A stretch of 36,469 nt of DNA from contig JADBJL010000098.1 in assembly GCA_014874455.1 (NCBI GenBank), positions 1 to 36,469 on the forward strand. Reading direction: 5' to 3'. The DNA is from Thermomicrobiaceae bacterium (GTDB taxonomy: Bacteria; Chloroflexota; Chloroflexia; Thermomicrobiales; Thermomicrobiaceae). A program made the translations under genes and the position numbers. The notes under the pieces were generated by a model. That model saw nothing but the letters and a program-made list of their open reading frames with translations. It was not told the DNA's origin and did no database searches. The first letter of the stretch is position 1, and each line of letters begins with the position of its first letter. Below are positions 16,410 through 24,215 of this stretch, in pieces.

Positions 16410-16632
16410 CGTCGTCCTCCTGTCTCCCGTCCCGCTCTCGGTCTCAGCGGCACAGGATTCGCCGGTCACCCCCGTTCGCCTGCAGCGGGCCAGCGCTCGA
16501 CCGGCGCGGCGTGCTCCTCGTCAGCTTCGAGGTCAGCAGTGCGAACCGGAGGTTGAGCACGGTACAGCCTGCGCAGCACCTCCCGAGATCCGGCTGGCGC
16601 GACGATCCTCTAACTGCGAGTATTGTAATCGA

Positions 16633-17085
16633 TCAGCCGGGCGGAAACTCCACCGCGAGCCAGTGGCGAAGGTGCTCCAGGAGTCGATCGCGCACGGTGC
16701 GGAACTGGCGAAGACGCTCCGTCTCGTCCCCGCTCGCCGCGGAAGGGTCGGGCAGCGACCAGTGCAGTCGTCGGCCCGCGCCCGGGAAGACCGGGCACGC
16801 TTCGGCTGCCTGGTCACAGACAGTGATGACCCAGTCGAACGATTGCCCGAGGAAGCGCTGGAGGGACTTCGACTCTGCTCGGCTGATGTCGATCCCGAGC
16901 TCGGCCATCGCCCGCACCGCGAGCGGGTGCACCCGCGACGGCTCGGTGCCGGCCGAGTAGACCTCGACGCGCTCGCCGGCCAGCCAGCGCAGCAGCGCCT
17001 CCGCCATCTGCGAGCGTGCCGCGTTGTGGGTGCAGAGGAACAGGACGCGAACTGGTCTGCTCGTGCTCTTATGACTCGACTCCAT
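16633..17085 (-). CDS. arsC: Arsenate reductase, thioredoxin-coupled (LMW phosphatase fold)
   Basis: A 150-residue cytoplasmic enzyme reducing arsenate to arsenite. The phosphatase-like loop is CTHNAARSQ, with the nucleophile Cys18. Cys90 and Cys97 (VCDQAAEAC) follow at spacings of 72 and 7 residues, the same as the Cys10-Cys82-Cys89 relay of Staphylococcus aureus ArsC, which is recycled by thioredoxin. WSLPDPS holds the catalytic Asp of the fold. The start at 17085 has GAGGAGG 8 nt upstream; a longer frame to 17142 is arginine-rich and lacks a signal. No arsR or arsB/acr3 lies next to it, so export of arsenite must be encoded elsewhere. Confidence 0.93.
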   Translation of the reverse strand: MESSHKSTSRPVRVLFLCTHNAARSQMAEALLRWLAGERVEVYSAGTEPSRVHPLAVRAMAELGIDISRAESKSLQRFLGQSFDWVITVCDQAAEACPVFPGAGRRLHWSLPDPSAASGDETERLRQFRTVRDRLLEHLRHWLAVEFPPG

Positions 17086-17274
17086 CGCTTGGCCTCCTCG
17101 CCTGGCTGGCGTACGGGCGCTCCGTCGACGATTCTGCACCACGATGCCACCGCGAGCGTTGACCTGGATGAACCTTCTCTGAAGCCAGGAGCAGGATAGA
17201 ATGGATACGCGCAGGAGAAGTGTCCTCGAAGGCCGATTCGACCTCGTGCATGGCGCTCAGCCGGGGGGTGCGGT

Positions 17275-18063
17275 ATGGGACGACCAGCCATCGACGGCTT
17301 GCTGATCGACGTCGAGGGCGTGCTCCATATCGACGGCCAGCCCATTCCTGGCGCTGTCGAGGCCCTGCAGACGCTCGCTGAAGCTGGGCTCCCGTTCGTC
17401 CTTCTGACCAACACTACAAGCCGGACTCGCCGGCAGCTCGGGGCGTTGCTCCGGCGGCTCGGTTTTCCCGTCAGCGATCAGCGGATCGTGACTGCCGCGA
17501 CGGCCACCGCCGACTACCTCCGCCAGCAGTATCCCGGCGAGAGCTGTTACCTGCTCGTAGAGGGCGATTTGAGCGAAGAGTTCGCTGGCATCCGGCTCAC
17601 CGAGGGGTACGATGCCCGAGTCGTCGTGATCGGCGGCGCGGGCGACTGCTTCACCTACGAGCGGATCAACCGTGCCTTCCGGCTGCTGCTCAGTGGGGCG
17701 GCCTTCGTCGCCATGCACAAGAACCTCACCTGGGAGCGCCAGGACGGGCTGTACCTCGACTCCGGTGCCTATATCGCCGGCCTTGAAGTCGCCACTGGCC
17801 GGCAGGCTCACGTCGTCGGAAAACCGGCGGCGGAGTTCTTCCAGGCAGGCCTCCGCGTGCTCGGTGTGCCCAGCGAGCGGGTAGCGATGGTGGGGGACAC
17901 CCTCGACCAGGATGTGTTGCCGGCCCAGCGGCTCGGAATGGCTGGCATCTTGGTTCGTACTGGCAGGTATCGCACACGAGAGCCCGACACAAGCCAGCCC
18001 GACGCGATCCTGGGCTCGCTGGCCGATCTTCCGGCCTGGCTTGGCCTGCAGCGAGTCAGGTGA
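17275..18063 (+). CDS. HAD-IIA phosphatase, LHPP/HDHD2-like
   Basis: A 262-residue HAD-superfamily hydrolase of subclass IIA. Residues 8-60 (nucleophile strand, TNTTSRTR motif at 45-52), a cap region about 80-175, and KP at 183-184, then MVGDTLDQDV (205-214) follow the order and spacing of LHPP (phospholysine/phosphohistidine phosphatase) and HDHD2. The nucleophile motif is Asp12-Val-Glu14-Gly rather than DxDG. LHPP-type proteins usually have Ser at this position, so the Glu is a further variant of the general acid/base site. GGGGGG lies about 8 nt upstream of the ATG. It is divergent from arsC and its end overlaps the convergent amine oxidase gene by 8 bp. The natural substrate is unknown. 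Confidence 0.85.
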   Translation: MGRPAIDGLLIDVEGVLHIDGQPIPGAVEALQTLAEAGLPFVLLTNTTSRTRRQLGALLRRLGFPVSDQRIVTAATATADYLRQQYPGESCYLLVEGDLSEEFAGIRLTEGYDARVVVIGGAGDCFTYERINRAFRLLLSGAAFVAMHKNLTWERQDGLYLDSGAYIAGLEVATGRQAHVVGKPAAEFFQAGLRVLGVPSERVAMVGDTLDQDVLPAQRLGMAGILVRTGRYRTREPDTSQPDAILGSLADLPAWLGLQRVR

Positions 18064-19378
18064 CTGGCGAGCTGACCGCCTGGAGATGCCGCAGCACGGC
18101 GTCGGCCGCGCGGTATCCGCTCGCCAGCGCACCGTGAACCGTCCCCGGCTGCGTCACGCTGGTCGCTTCGCCAGCGAAGAAGAGGACGTTGCAGACCGGC
18201 TCGCTCAGCCTGGCCCGAAGCCCGGCTGCCCCAACCGGAGTAAACGAATAGGCGCCGAGCGAGAAGGGGTCGCGCGTCCAGTCGATCACGCGCGTCTCGG
18301 TGACCTCGCCGCCGAGCTCGCGGCCCACCACCTTCGAGAGGCGGGCGAGGATCTCCCGGACCGCGCCGTCCGGGCCGAGCGCCGAGAGCCGTCCGGCGTC
18401 GCGACCGCCGACGAGGGCGGTGAACACCGGTCGCCGCGAACCGTAACCCAGCCCAGGGCGCTCCCAGACCCCCCGCGGCTCGGCGGTGAAGATGCAACCC
18501 ACCTCCTCGGGCCAGATTTCGGTGCGGAAACAGAAGGCAACGCGAAACGCCCGCCCCGGCCGCAGCCCGTCGATCGCCTCCTGGAGGGACGGCGGTAACG
18601 GGGGATCGAACTCGACGGTGCCTGCCTGCAGCACCCCGAGCGGAAGGGTCACGATCGCGTACGCAGCATCGAACGTTCGGCCAGCGGCAACGACCGTCAC
18701 CCCTCGCTCGTTCCAGCGGATCCGCTCGACCGGGTGGCTGAGGCGCAGGTCGAGACCGCGACTGGCTAGCCCTTCGACCACGCGGCTGTACCCCTCGGCG
18801 ACGCGGAAGTTCCGCTCACCGTCTCCCTCGGAGGTCTCCTCCTCCGTGCCCTGGACGCTCAGCTCCTCGAGGTCGGCTGACCAGCCGATCGCCGCGAGCG
18901 TCGCCCACAGACGCCACCAGCGCTCGCCAGCCGCCAGGCCATGCCGCTCGACCCACCAGCGCAGCGCCTCGGCCAGGCTGGTATCGGGGCGGCGCGCTGC
19001 CACCCACTCCGCTCCGGCTGCGGCGAGCGCTCCCCACAGGCTCCCGCCGAGCGGCGGCTCGAACGCGCTGGCATCCAACAGCAGATCGTCGAGCGCGAAG
19101 TAGCGGCGGTACTGGCTGGGATCCTCGAAGGCATGCAGGCCGAGCTGGCGGACAAGCTCCCAGGTGATCACTCGATCCCCATGGATGAACTCAGCCCCGA
19201 GCTCGACCGGAAACGGGGCGAGATCGTACGCGGTCAGGATGCGGCCGCCTACTCGATCGCGCGCCTCGAGCACGGTGACGGGGATCCCGTGGTCGTGTAG
19301 CCGCCTCGCGGCCGCTAGCCCGGCGGCTCCGGCGCCGATCACCAGTACGCGCCGCACCGTAACGCCATGCTCGCTCAT
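18056..19378 (-). CDS. Flavin-containing amine oxidase
   Basis: A 440-residue FAD enzyme of the monoamine/polyamine oxidase family. It opens with the dinucleotide fold VLVIGAGAAGLAAARRL (about 11-27), the Glu of VLEARDRVGGRI, and the GG doublet after it. The ELGAEFIHG block binds flavin and matches polyamine oxidase-like proteins. The C-terminal FAD motif is FAGEATSVTQPGTVHGALASGYRAA, of which FFAGEAT and GTVHGALASG are the clear parts. The start at 19378 has AGGAG 8 nt upstream; earlier in-frame starts lack one. It has no signal peptide, so it is cytoplasmic. It is followed on the same strand by nothing; upstream lies the aminotransferase, with which it may be co-transcribed (79-bp gap). The amine substrate cannot be told. 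Confidence 0.88.
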   Translation of the reverse strand: MSEHGVTVRRVLVIGAGAAGLAAARRLHDHGIPVTVLEARDRVGGRILTAYDLAPFPVELGAEFIHGDRVITWELVRQLGLHAFEDPSQYRRYFALDDLLLDASAFEPPLGGSLWGALAAAGAEWVAARRPDTSLAEALRWWVERHGLAAGERWWRLWATLAAIGWSADLEELSVQGTEEETSEGDGERNFRVAEGYSRVVEGLASRGLDLRLSHPVERIRWNERGVTVVAAGRTFDAAYAIVTLPLGVLQAGTVEFDPPLPPSLQEAIDGLRPGRAFRVAFCFRTEIWPEEVGCIFTAEPRGVWERPGLGYGSRRPVFTALVGGRDAGRLSALGPDGAVREILARLSKVVGRELGGEVTETRVIDWTRDPFSLGAYSFTPVGAAGLRARLSEPVCNVLFFAGEATSVTQPGTVHGALASGYRAADAVLRHLQAVSSPVT

Positions 19379-19457
19379 GAACCACTCCTGTGGCTTCAAG
19401 CTGACACCGGCAGCGGGTAGGAGCGCCATAGCACTCGCGGCCAAGCGATCGGTCTCA

Positions 19458-20660
19458 TCAGCGGTAGCGCGTCTCGATCAGCCTGCGCAGGCGCTCGACC
19501 GCCTCAAGGATATTCTCGAGCGAGTTGGCGTAGGAGAAGCGCAGGTATCCCTCGCCGCCTCGCCCAAAGCCAGGGCCTGCCAGCACGGCGACGCCGGCGT
19601 GCTCGAGGAGGTCGCGTGCGATCGCCTGTGCGTCTCGGCCCAGCCCGGTCACGTTGGGGAAGACGTAGAACGCGCCGGCTGGGCGGAGACAGCGCACGCC
19701 CGGCAGGCTATTGAGGCCGTTGACGATGGCATCTCGCCGCCGCCGGAACTCGGCCACCATGTGAGCAACGGCGTCCTGTGGCCCGGTGAGCGCTGCTATC
19801 CCGGCGAGCTGGACGAAGCCAGCCACGCAGGAGTGGCAGTTGACGGCCAGCCGCGTGACGTGCTCGGCGAGGGCAGGCGGCATTACGCCGAAGCCCAACC
19901 GCCACCCGGTCATCGCGTAGGTCTTGGAGAAGCCGTCGAGGATGATCGTCCGGTCGAGCATGCCAGGGAAGCTGGCCACGCTGACGAACTCACCCTCGTA
20001 GAGGATGCGCGAATAGATCTCATCGGAGAGCACCAGGAAGTCGCGCTCCTGAGCGAGTCGCGCCAGCTCCGCGAGCGCCTCCCGTCCGATCACCGCGCCG
20101 GTCGGGTTATGGGGGGAGTTCACGATGACCAGCCGCGTGCGTGCGCTGACCAGCGAGCGGAGCTCGTCCGGGTCGAAGGCGAAGCCGTGCTCTTCCCGCA
20201 GCCTGAGTGGTACCGGCCGCGCTCCGGCGAACCGGATCACGGACTCGTAGATCGGAAAACCGGGGTCGGGGTAGATTACCTCGTCGCCCTCGCCGGCCAG
20301 CGCCAGAATGGTGAAGAACATGATCGGCTTGCCACCCGGCGTGACGACGACCCGTTCCGGCCCCACCTCGATGCCGCGGGTGCGGCTGATCTCTCGTGCG
20401 ATCGCTTCCCGTAGCTCGGGAAGGCCGGCTGCCGGGGTATAGTGCGTGTGGCCGGCGCGCAGCGCCTCGACCGCCGCCTCGACGATGTGCGGCGGCGTAT
20501 CGAAGTCGGGCTCGCCGATCTCGAGGTGGATCACCGATTTCCCCTGCGCCTCGAGCGCTCGAGCACGCACCAGCACCTCGAACGCGCTCTCAGTGCCCAG
20601 CCGGCTCATTCGCTCGGCCAGGCGAAGGGTGAACGCTTGCCCGGCATCACCGATGGTCAT
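19458..20660 (-). CDS. Class I PLP aminotransferase (aspartate aminotransferase-like)
   Basis: A 400-residue fold-type I aminotransferase. The PLP lysine lies in DGFSKTYAMTGWRLG. Other family residues are the EIGEPDFDTP start block, YTPAAGLPELREAIA, NSPHNPTGAV, SDEIYSRILYEG and, near the C terminus, the substrate-carboxylate Arg in YLRFSYANS. These fit the Igamma subgroup that includes thermophilic aspartate/alanine aminotransferases. The start at 20660 precedes MTIGDAGQAF; a purine-rich AGGGAAGGA lies about 10 nt upstream. A frame reaching to 20765 has an arginine-rich head and no signal. Its amino-acid preference is not evident. Confidence 0.9.
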   Translation of the reverse strand: MTIGDAGQAFTLRLAERMSRLGTESAFEVLVRARALEAQGKSVIHLEIGEPDFDTPPHIVEAAVEALRAGHTHYTPAAGLPELREAIAREISRTRGIEVGPERVVVTPGGKPIMFFTILALAGEGDEVIYPDPGFPIYESVIRFAGARPVPLRLREEHGFAFDPDELRSLVSARTRLVIVNSPHNPTGAVIGREALAELARLAQERDFLVLSDEIYSRILYEGEFVSVASFPGMLDRTIILDGFSKTYAMTGWRLGFGVMPPALAEHVTRLAVNCHSCVAGFVQLAGIAALTGPQDAVAHMVAEFRRRRDAIVNGLNSLPGVRCLRPAGAFYVFPNVTGLGRDAQAIARDLLEHAGVAVLAGPGFGRGGEGYLRFSYANSLENILEAVERLRRLIETRYR

Positions 20661-20917
20661 GCTCGCTGTCCTTCCCTGAAGCCGCGCGAACCGATTCCGT
20701 CTCGCCGCGGCCCGCTCACACACCCGGCTTCGCCGGGTCGGCTGGCCGCGCCTGGCGCTACTCAAACATACTCGCGTGCCTCCGGCAACCGGTCACGGGG
20801 CGCTTGCGTGACGAGACAACGCAGCCCATAATCGCAGGCGAGCGCACGCGGCGAGCGGTCTCGCCGCCGGACGGGACTGGTGGGAACTCGAGCGCTTCGG
20901 TGGAGGAAGTAAGAAGC

Positions 20918-21142
20918 ATGCAGAAAGGGCAGAACCTCAAGCTGGCGGTACTCATCCCACTCGCCGCGATTCTTGTCACTGTCGTTTCGATCGTCGTCAT
21001 CGGCGAGCTGCTCCTCTTCGTCAGCTCGACCATCGGTGGCACGGCGGCGATCCTGGTCGCCGTCGCCATTATGGCGGCGATCGTGGTTGTCGCGACGCTT
21101 CTCTCGCGCTCGCGCGGCGAGAGCGTGCCGCGGCGCTCATAG
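20918..21142 (+). CDS. Small two-helix membrane protein
   Basis: A 74-residue hydrophobic protein of no recognised family. Two transmembrane helices are evident (about residues 9-34 and 38-60), with a short basic N terminus (MQKGQNLKL) and a basic tail (LLSRSRGESVPRRS). The ATG at 20918 has GGAGG 11 nt upstream; an earlier start at 20804 would add an unlikely polar head. It is alone on the plus strand between two minus-strand genes. The size and two-helix form are those of small accessory subunits of membrane complexes, but there is no direct evidence of a partner. Confidence 0.6.
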   Translation: MQKGQNLKLAVLIPLAAILVTVVSIVVIGELLLFVSSTIGGTAAILVAVAIMAAIVVVATLLSRSRGESVPRRS

Positions 21143-21343
21143 AGTCTCTCCGGCGCTTGCCTCAACGGCCCGAGCCCCGACAAGCACGCCCAGCGATCGC
21201 ACGATGCGCGACCGGGAGCGAGCAGCGGTAACGGTCTGAGCCGTGGACAGGGACAGCGTGCACCGAGATCTCCGTACCGGGGAGGCCGTGGAGAGGAGCG
21301 TCTCTGCCCCATCCATGCCGCGACCGGTCTGGAGTGAGGGACT

Positions 21344-21357
21344 CCGGCCGAGGCCGG
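21344..21357 (-). terminator. Short hairpin after the fur gene
   Basis: CCGGC and GCCGG form a 5-bp stem with a CGAG loop, 9 bp beyond the stop. It is a weak terminator candidate. The 200 bases to the left hold nothing else recognisable. Confidence 0.3.
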
Positions 21358-21365
21358 TTCGAGCC

Positions 21366-21839
21366 CTAGCCTGGCAGTTGTGCCTCCGCAGCTTGACGGC
21401 GTGATTGACACGCAGCGCAGGTGCCGAAGATAGCGAAGTGGTCCATGCGGGCCACGAAGCCGTAACGCTCGAGCAGCGCTGCTCGCAGCGGTTCGAGTAA
21501 CTCGTCCTCAAGCTCCGCGACGGCGCCGCACTGCTGGCAGACGAGATGGTGGTGCCTCGCTGCCCGGACGAGCTCGAAGCGCCGGATGCCCCCGCCCAGG
21601 TCTGTCTGGGTCACCAGGCCCAGCGCGACTCCCAGATCGAGGTTCCGGTAGACGGTCGAGAGGTTCACCTCCGGGTACTGTGTGCGGACGAGTTCGTAGA
21701 TCTCCTCGGCTGTGCGGTGGCCACCGAGCTGGGCAAGCGCGGCGAAGATGGCAAGGCGCTGCCGTGTCACTCGCTGACCCGATCCTCGAAGCCGCTCGCT
21801 GACCCGGCGGAGTTCGCCGCTCGAAAGGTCTCCGGTCAT
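21366..21839 (-). CDS. Fur-family metal-responsive repressor
   Basis: A 157-residue Fur/Zur/Nur/PerR-type regulator. The winged-helix domain includes RVTRQRLAIFAAL, HRTAEEIY and NLSTVYRNLDLGVALGLV, the DNA-reading helix of the family. The dimerisation domain has HHHLVCQQCG and FGTCAACQ, two CxxC pairs that form the structural zinc site, plus the metal-site histidines around RHHH. Starts further upstream (frame to 22124) are rejected because their translations are not Fur-like. The gene lies about 1.2 kb from a nickel/cobalt importer whose promoter carries a Nur-like palindrome, so a nickel-sensing (Nur) role is the favoured guess; zinc or iron sensing remains possible. Confidence 0.9.
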   Translation of the reverse strand: MTGDLSSGELRRVSERLRGSGQRVTRQRLAIFAALAQLGGHRTAEEIYELVRTQYPEVNLSTVYRNLDLGVALGLVTQTDLGGGIRRFELVRAARHHHLVCQQCGAVAELEDELLEPLRAALLERYGFVARMDHFAIFGTCAACQSRRQAAEAQLPG

Positions 21840-21990
21840 CCCTCGTGTCGCTCCCGATGCATCGCCCTCGTACGACCGGCGGGAGGTTCCTGCAGAGCGG
21901 ATAGCGCATCTCGAACCCTCGTTGACCACGCTTACCGCCGAGGATGGTACCGTCCGCCCGGTGAGGTGGCAACCAGCGCTCGAGCGGTCG

Positions 21991-22686
21991 TCACGCTGCT
22001 CGGGCCCGGTGAACCAGCATCTGTGCGCCAGCCGCGGCGGCGACCTGCTCGAGCCAAGGCAGGAGTACTGCGAGCTCTCTTCGGTCGAACAGTTCGACAC
22101 GGACGATGCCGTCGTCAGCCACACCGCGGTCGCGATACAGCTCGACCGCCAGCCAGCGGTTTGCCCAGCGGGCGCACGGACGCCCGTTTCCTCCAGATCC
22201 GGTCGCGAGCGGTACCCGCCGCAGTCTGTGCCGGAGTTCGGGCACTGAGATCCCAGTGGAGCGGACGATCAGGTAGACCGATGTCTTGCTGATCGGTTGC
22301 CCCAGTGCTGCCAGGGCGCGCGGCACCTCTGCATAGCTCAGCCCCAGGAGGTAGAGCAGGAGCGAAAGGCGGCGGAGTCGCAGTGAGGTCTGCGTCGGGC
22401 CGATGCCGCTGGGATAGACGCGGAAGGTTCGGCCGCAGCGCAGGCAGCCGTAGCGCCGCGCGATGACGTGCCTGAGGAACGGGTCGCGAACCGCTTTCGA
22501 GACGAGCTGCCGCAGCAACACGTCCTGGCTGCCGCAGCGCGGGTACGGACAACGCACGGGCTCGTGAAAGTCGTAGGGTTCAGGTGCCGGAAGCCGGAAC
22601 ACGATCCGCTCGACCGGCTGCTGGTCAGGAGCAGTTTCCCAGCGTGCGGTATGCGGCAATGCCGAACGATGCCTGCTCGGAGTCAT
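21991..22686 (-). CDS. Zinc-ribbon, transposase-like protein, C-terminally truncated
   Basis: A 231-residue protein whose first half resembles the DNA-binding part of a transposase group found in Chloroflexota. A zinc ribbon is visible: CPYPRCG and CLRCGRTF about 30 residues apart. A helix-turn-helix follows (LSLLLYLLGLSYAEVPRALAAL, with ISKTSVY as recognition helix; residues about 104-137). The catalytic domain seems to begin (WLAVELYRD, VELFDRRELAVLLPWLEQVA) but the protein ends at GAQMLVHRARAA, about where the next catalytic aspartates would be expected. It is either a transposase remnant or a domesticated DNA-binding protein. The ATG at 22686 has GAGGAGA about 10 nt upstream, so expression is plausible. 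No terminal inverted repeats were found around it. Confidence 0.5.
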   Translation of the reverse strand: MTPSRHRSALPHTARWETAPDQQPVERIVFRLPAPEPYDFHEPVRCPYPRCGSQDVLLRQLVSKAVRDPFLRHVIARRYGCLRCGRTFRVYPSGIGPTQTSLRLRRLSLLLYLLGLSYAEVPRALAALGQPISKTSVYLIVRSTGISVPELRHRLRRVPLATGSGGNGRPCARWANRWLAVELYRDRGVADDGIVRVELFDRRELAVLLPWLEQVAAAAGAQMLVHRARAA

Positions 22687-22975
22687 GGAACTACTCTCCT
22701 CTTGTCCCTCTTCACGCTCGTTTGCGCTGTGCGAGTAGCTTAGGCGGCATCGAAAGCGCAATACAGATCACCTTTTGACCATTCGTTGCTCACTCCCTGG
22801 TCAGTCCGTGGTCGAACGGCCTCTGTACCTGTTAGATTCGGAATGCTCACAGCCGCACTTCCCCTCGGGCAGCCGGCGCCGCGAGAGGCGTGAACCCTGT
22901 TGCCTGGCCAAGCCCTACCCCCTCGTTCGAACCCGTCGATGTTCAGCCAGCGGTAAAACCGGGTGGGCACAGTTA

Positions 22976-23005
22976 TTGACACTCGGGAGCTCCCCGGCGT
23001 AGAAT
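22976..23005 (+). promoter_or_regulatory. Consensus sigma-70 promoter of the cbiM operon
   Basis: TTGACA (22976-22981) and TAGAAT (23000-23005) are separated by 18 bp. The predicted start lies near 23012, just before the operator and about 160 nt before the cbiM start. Confidence 0.8.
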
Positions 23006-23019
23006 CGGCCCGACGGTTA

Positions 23020-23035
23020 CTGCAAGCTTTTGCAG
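23020..23035. promoter_or_regulatory. Fur/Nur-like operator CTGCAAGCTTTTGCAG
   Basis: Perfect 6-bp arms CTGCAA and TTGCAG flank GCTT. The arms match the TTGCAA half-site known from Nur (nickel Fur) boxes, with a 4-bp instead of 5-bp spacer. It lies about 8 bp after the predicted transcription start, where bound repressor would block elongation or open-complex formation. The regulator gene is probably the fur-family gene at 21366-21839. Confidence 0.6.
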
Positions 23036-23172
23036 CTACGGATGGTGAAGGGGATCGTAGCGGCTGGAGAATGGCCGATCCACTCGGCCAGAAGCCCGAC
23101 GGCGCGATCACTCCGAGCCCGTGGGACGAAGCCGCGGCCCGGTCGCTCGCCAGCGAGCAGGAAGAGCCGGCG
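23036..23172 (+). other. Structured 5' leader of cbiM
   Basis: The leader holds GCTACG/CGTAGC (23035-23040 with 23056-23061) and TGGCCGA/TCGGCCA (23072-23078 with 23084-23090, 5-nt loop). It lacks the conserved boxes of cobalamin or NiCo riboswitches that I know. It may only be GC-rich structure. Confidence 0.35.
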
Positions 23173-24207
23173 ATGCATATCCCGGATGGCTACATCAGCC
23201 CCGCGACCGCGCTCGCGTTCTACGGCGCGGTACTCCCCTTCTGGTGGGCCGCTGCTCAGCGGCTCAAGCGTGTCCTCTCCGGCCAGCTCGTCCCGGCGCT
23301 GGCGCTCTTCTCCGCCTTCACGTTCGCGGTCATGATGTTCAACGTCCCGGTGCCCGGCGGTACCACCGCCCACGCCGTCGGGGGCACGCTGGCTGCGGTC
23401 GTCCTCGGCCCCTGGGCAGCGGTGATCGCCGTCTCGGTCGCCCTCATCATCCAGGCGCTCTTCTTCGGCGACGGCGGCATCACCGCCATCGGAGCCAACT
23501 GCTTCATCCTCGGGGTCGCCTTGCCGCTGACCGGCTACGGCGTCTACCGGCTGGTCAGCGGTCGATCCGACCCGCTGTCGCGACGCCGGCTGCTCGCCGC
23601 CGGGATCGGGGCCTATCTCGGGATCAACCTCGCCGGGCTCCTGGTCGGGCTGGTGCTGGGTATCCAGCCCATCTTCTGGAGCGAGGACGGCCGAGCGCTC
23701 TACTCGCCGTATGGGCTACGGGAAGCTGTGCCAGCGCTGCTGGTCCCCCACCTCACCATCGCTGGGGCAGCCGAGGTGATCGCCACCGTCTTCGGGCTGG
23801 CCTATGTCCAGCGCGCCCATCCGGAGCTACTGGAACGGCGGGCGGCTACTCCGCGAGCCGCCCGACCAGCCCGGCGCTGGACAGCGGTGATCGTCGCCTT
23901 GCTGGCGTTGCTGAGCCCGCTCGGCCTGCTCGCCAGTGGGAGTGCCTGGGGTGAGTGGGGCAGCGGCGAGCTAGCCCAGCGCGTCGGCTATGTCCCGCGC
24001 GGCCTCCAGGAACTCGAGTCGCTCTGGAACGCGCCGCTTTCGGGCTACACGCTTCCCTGGATGTCGAAGAGCGCGAGCTTCGGCGAGCAGGCGCTCGCCT
24101 ACATCCTCTCGGCTGTGGTGGGTGTCGCGCTGATCTTCGCTGCCACATTCGCCCTGCGTATCCTGCTCCGGCCGCACCAGGGCCAGCAGGCCGGCGCGGG
24201 CAGCTAG
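23173..24207 (+). CDS. cbiM: Nickel/cobalt ECF transporter S component, CbiM fused to CbiN/NikN-like domain
   Basis: A 344-residue membrane protein that binds Ni2+ or Co2+ for import. It begins with MHIPDGYISP: the processed N terminus with His2 forms the metal site in this family, which fixes the start at 23173. AGGAAGAG lies about 10 nt upstream. The first 215 residues hold about seven helices with the FNVPVPGGTTAHAVGG block and GDGGITAIGANCFILG. The C-terminal part (about 235-340) has two helices around LSPLGLLASGSAWGEWG, the NikN/PDGLE-type partner, fused here to M. It is first of the cbiMN-cbiQ-cbiO operon. Nickel and cobalt cannot be told apart by sequence; the Nur-like operator favours nickel. 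Confidence 0.92.
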   Translation: MHIPDGYISPATALAFYGAVLPFWWAAAQRLKRVLSGQLVPALALFSAFTFAVMMFNVPVPGGTTAHAVGGTLAAVVLGPWAAVIAVSVALIIQALFFGDGGITAIGANCFILGVALPLTGYGVYRLVSGRSDPLSRRRLLAAGIGAYLGINLAGLLVGLVLGIQPIFWSEDGRALYSPYGLREAVPALLVPHLTIAGAAEVIATVFGLAYVQRAHPELLERRAATPRAARPARRWTAVIVALLALLSPLGLLASGSAWGEWGSGELAQRVGYVPRGLQELESLWNAPLSGYTLPWMSKSASFGEQALAYILSAVVGVALIFAATFALRILLRPHQGQQAGAGS

Positions 24208-24215
24208 GAGCCATC

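Noticed and set aside
16421-16480. CTGAGA preceded by a G-run on the minus strand upstream of the ECF S gene, resembling a TPP riboswitch
   Set aside because: The second conserved half of the thiamine aptamer (the ACCTGAT..GGATAATGCC-like part) is missing; only a few bases of ordinary leader remain before the Shine-Dalgarno.
19164-20414. 416-codon plus-strand frame across the amine oxidase and aminotransferase
   Set aside because: Antisense to two clear enzymes, spans their junction, and has no ribosome-binding site or recognisable domain.
21354-21366. GGTTCGAGCCC, like a tRNA T-arm
   Set aside because: The T-stem does not pair and there is no acceptor stem, anticodon arm or CCA nearby.
21840-22124. 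N-terminal extension of the fur gene frame to 252 codons
   Set aside because: The added part is not Fur-like, overlaps the transposase-like gene, and the shorter start gives the normal family length.
22963-23172. N-terminal extension of cbiM to 414 residues
   Set aside because: The family requires a free MHIPDG start for metal binding; the extension covers the operator and leader.
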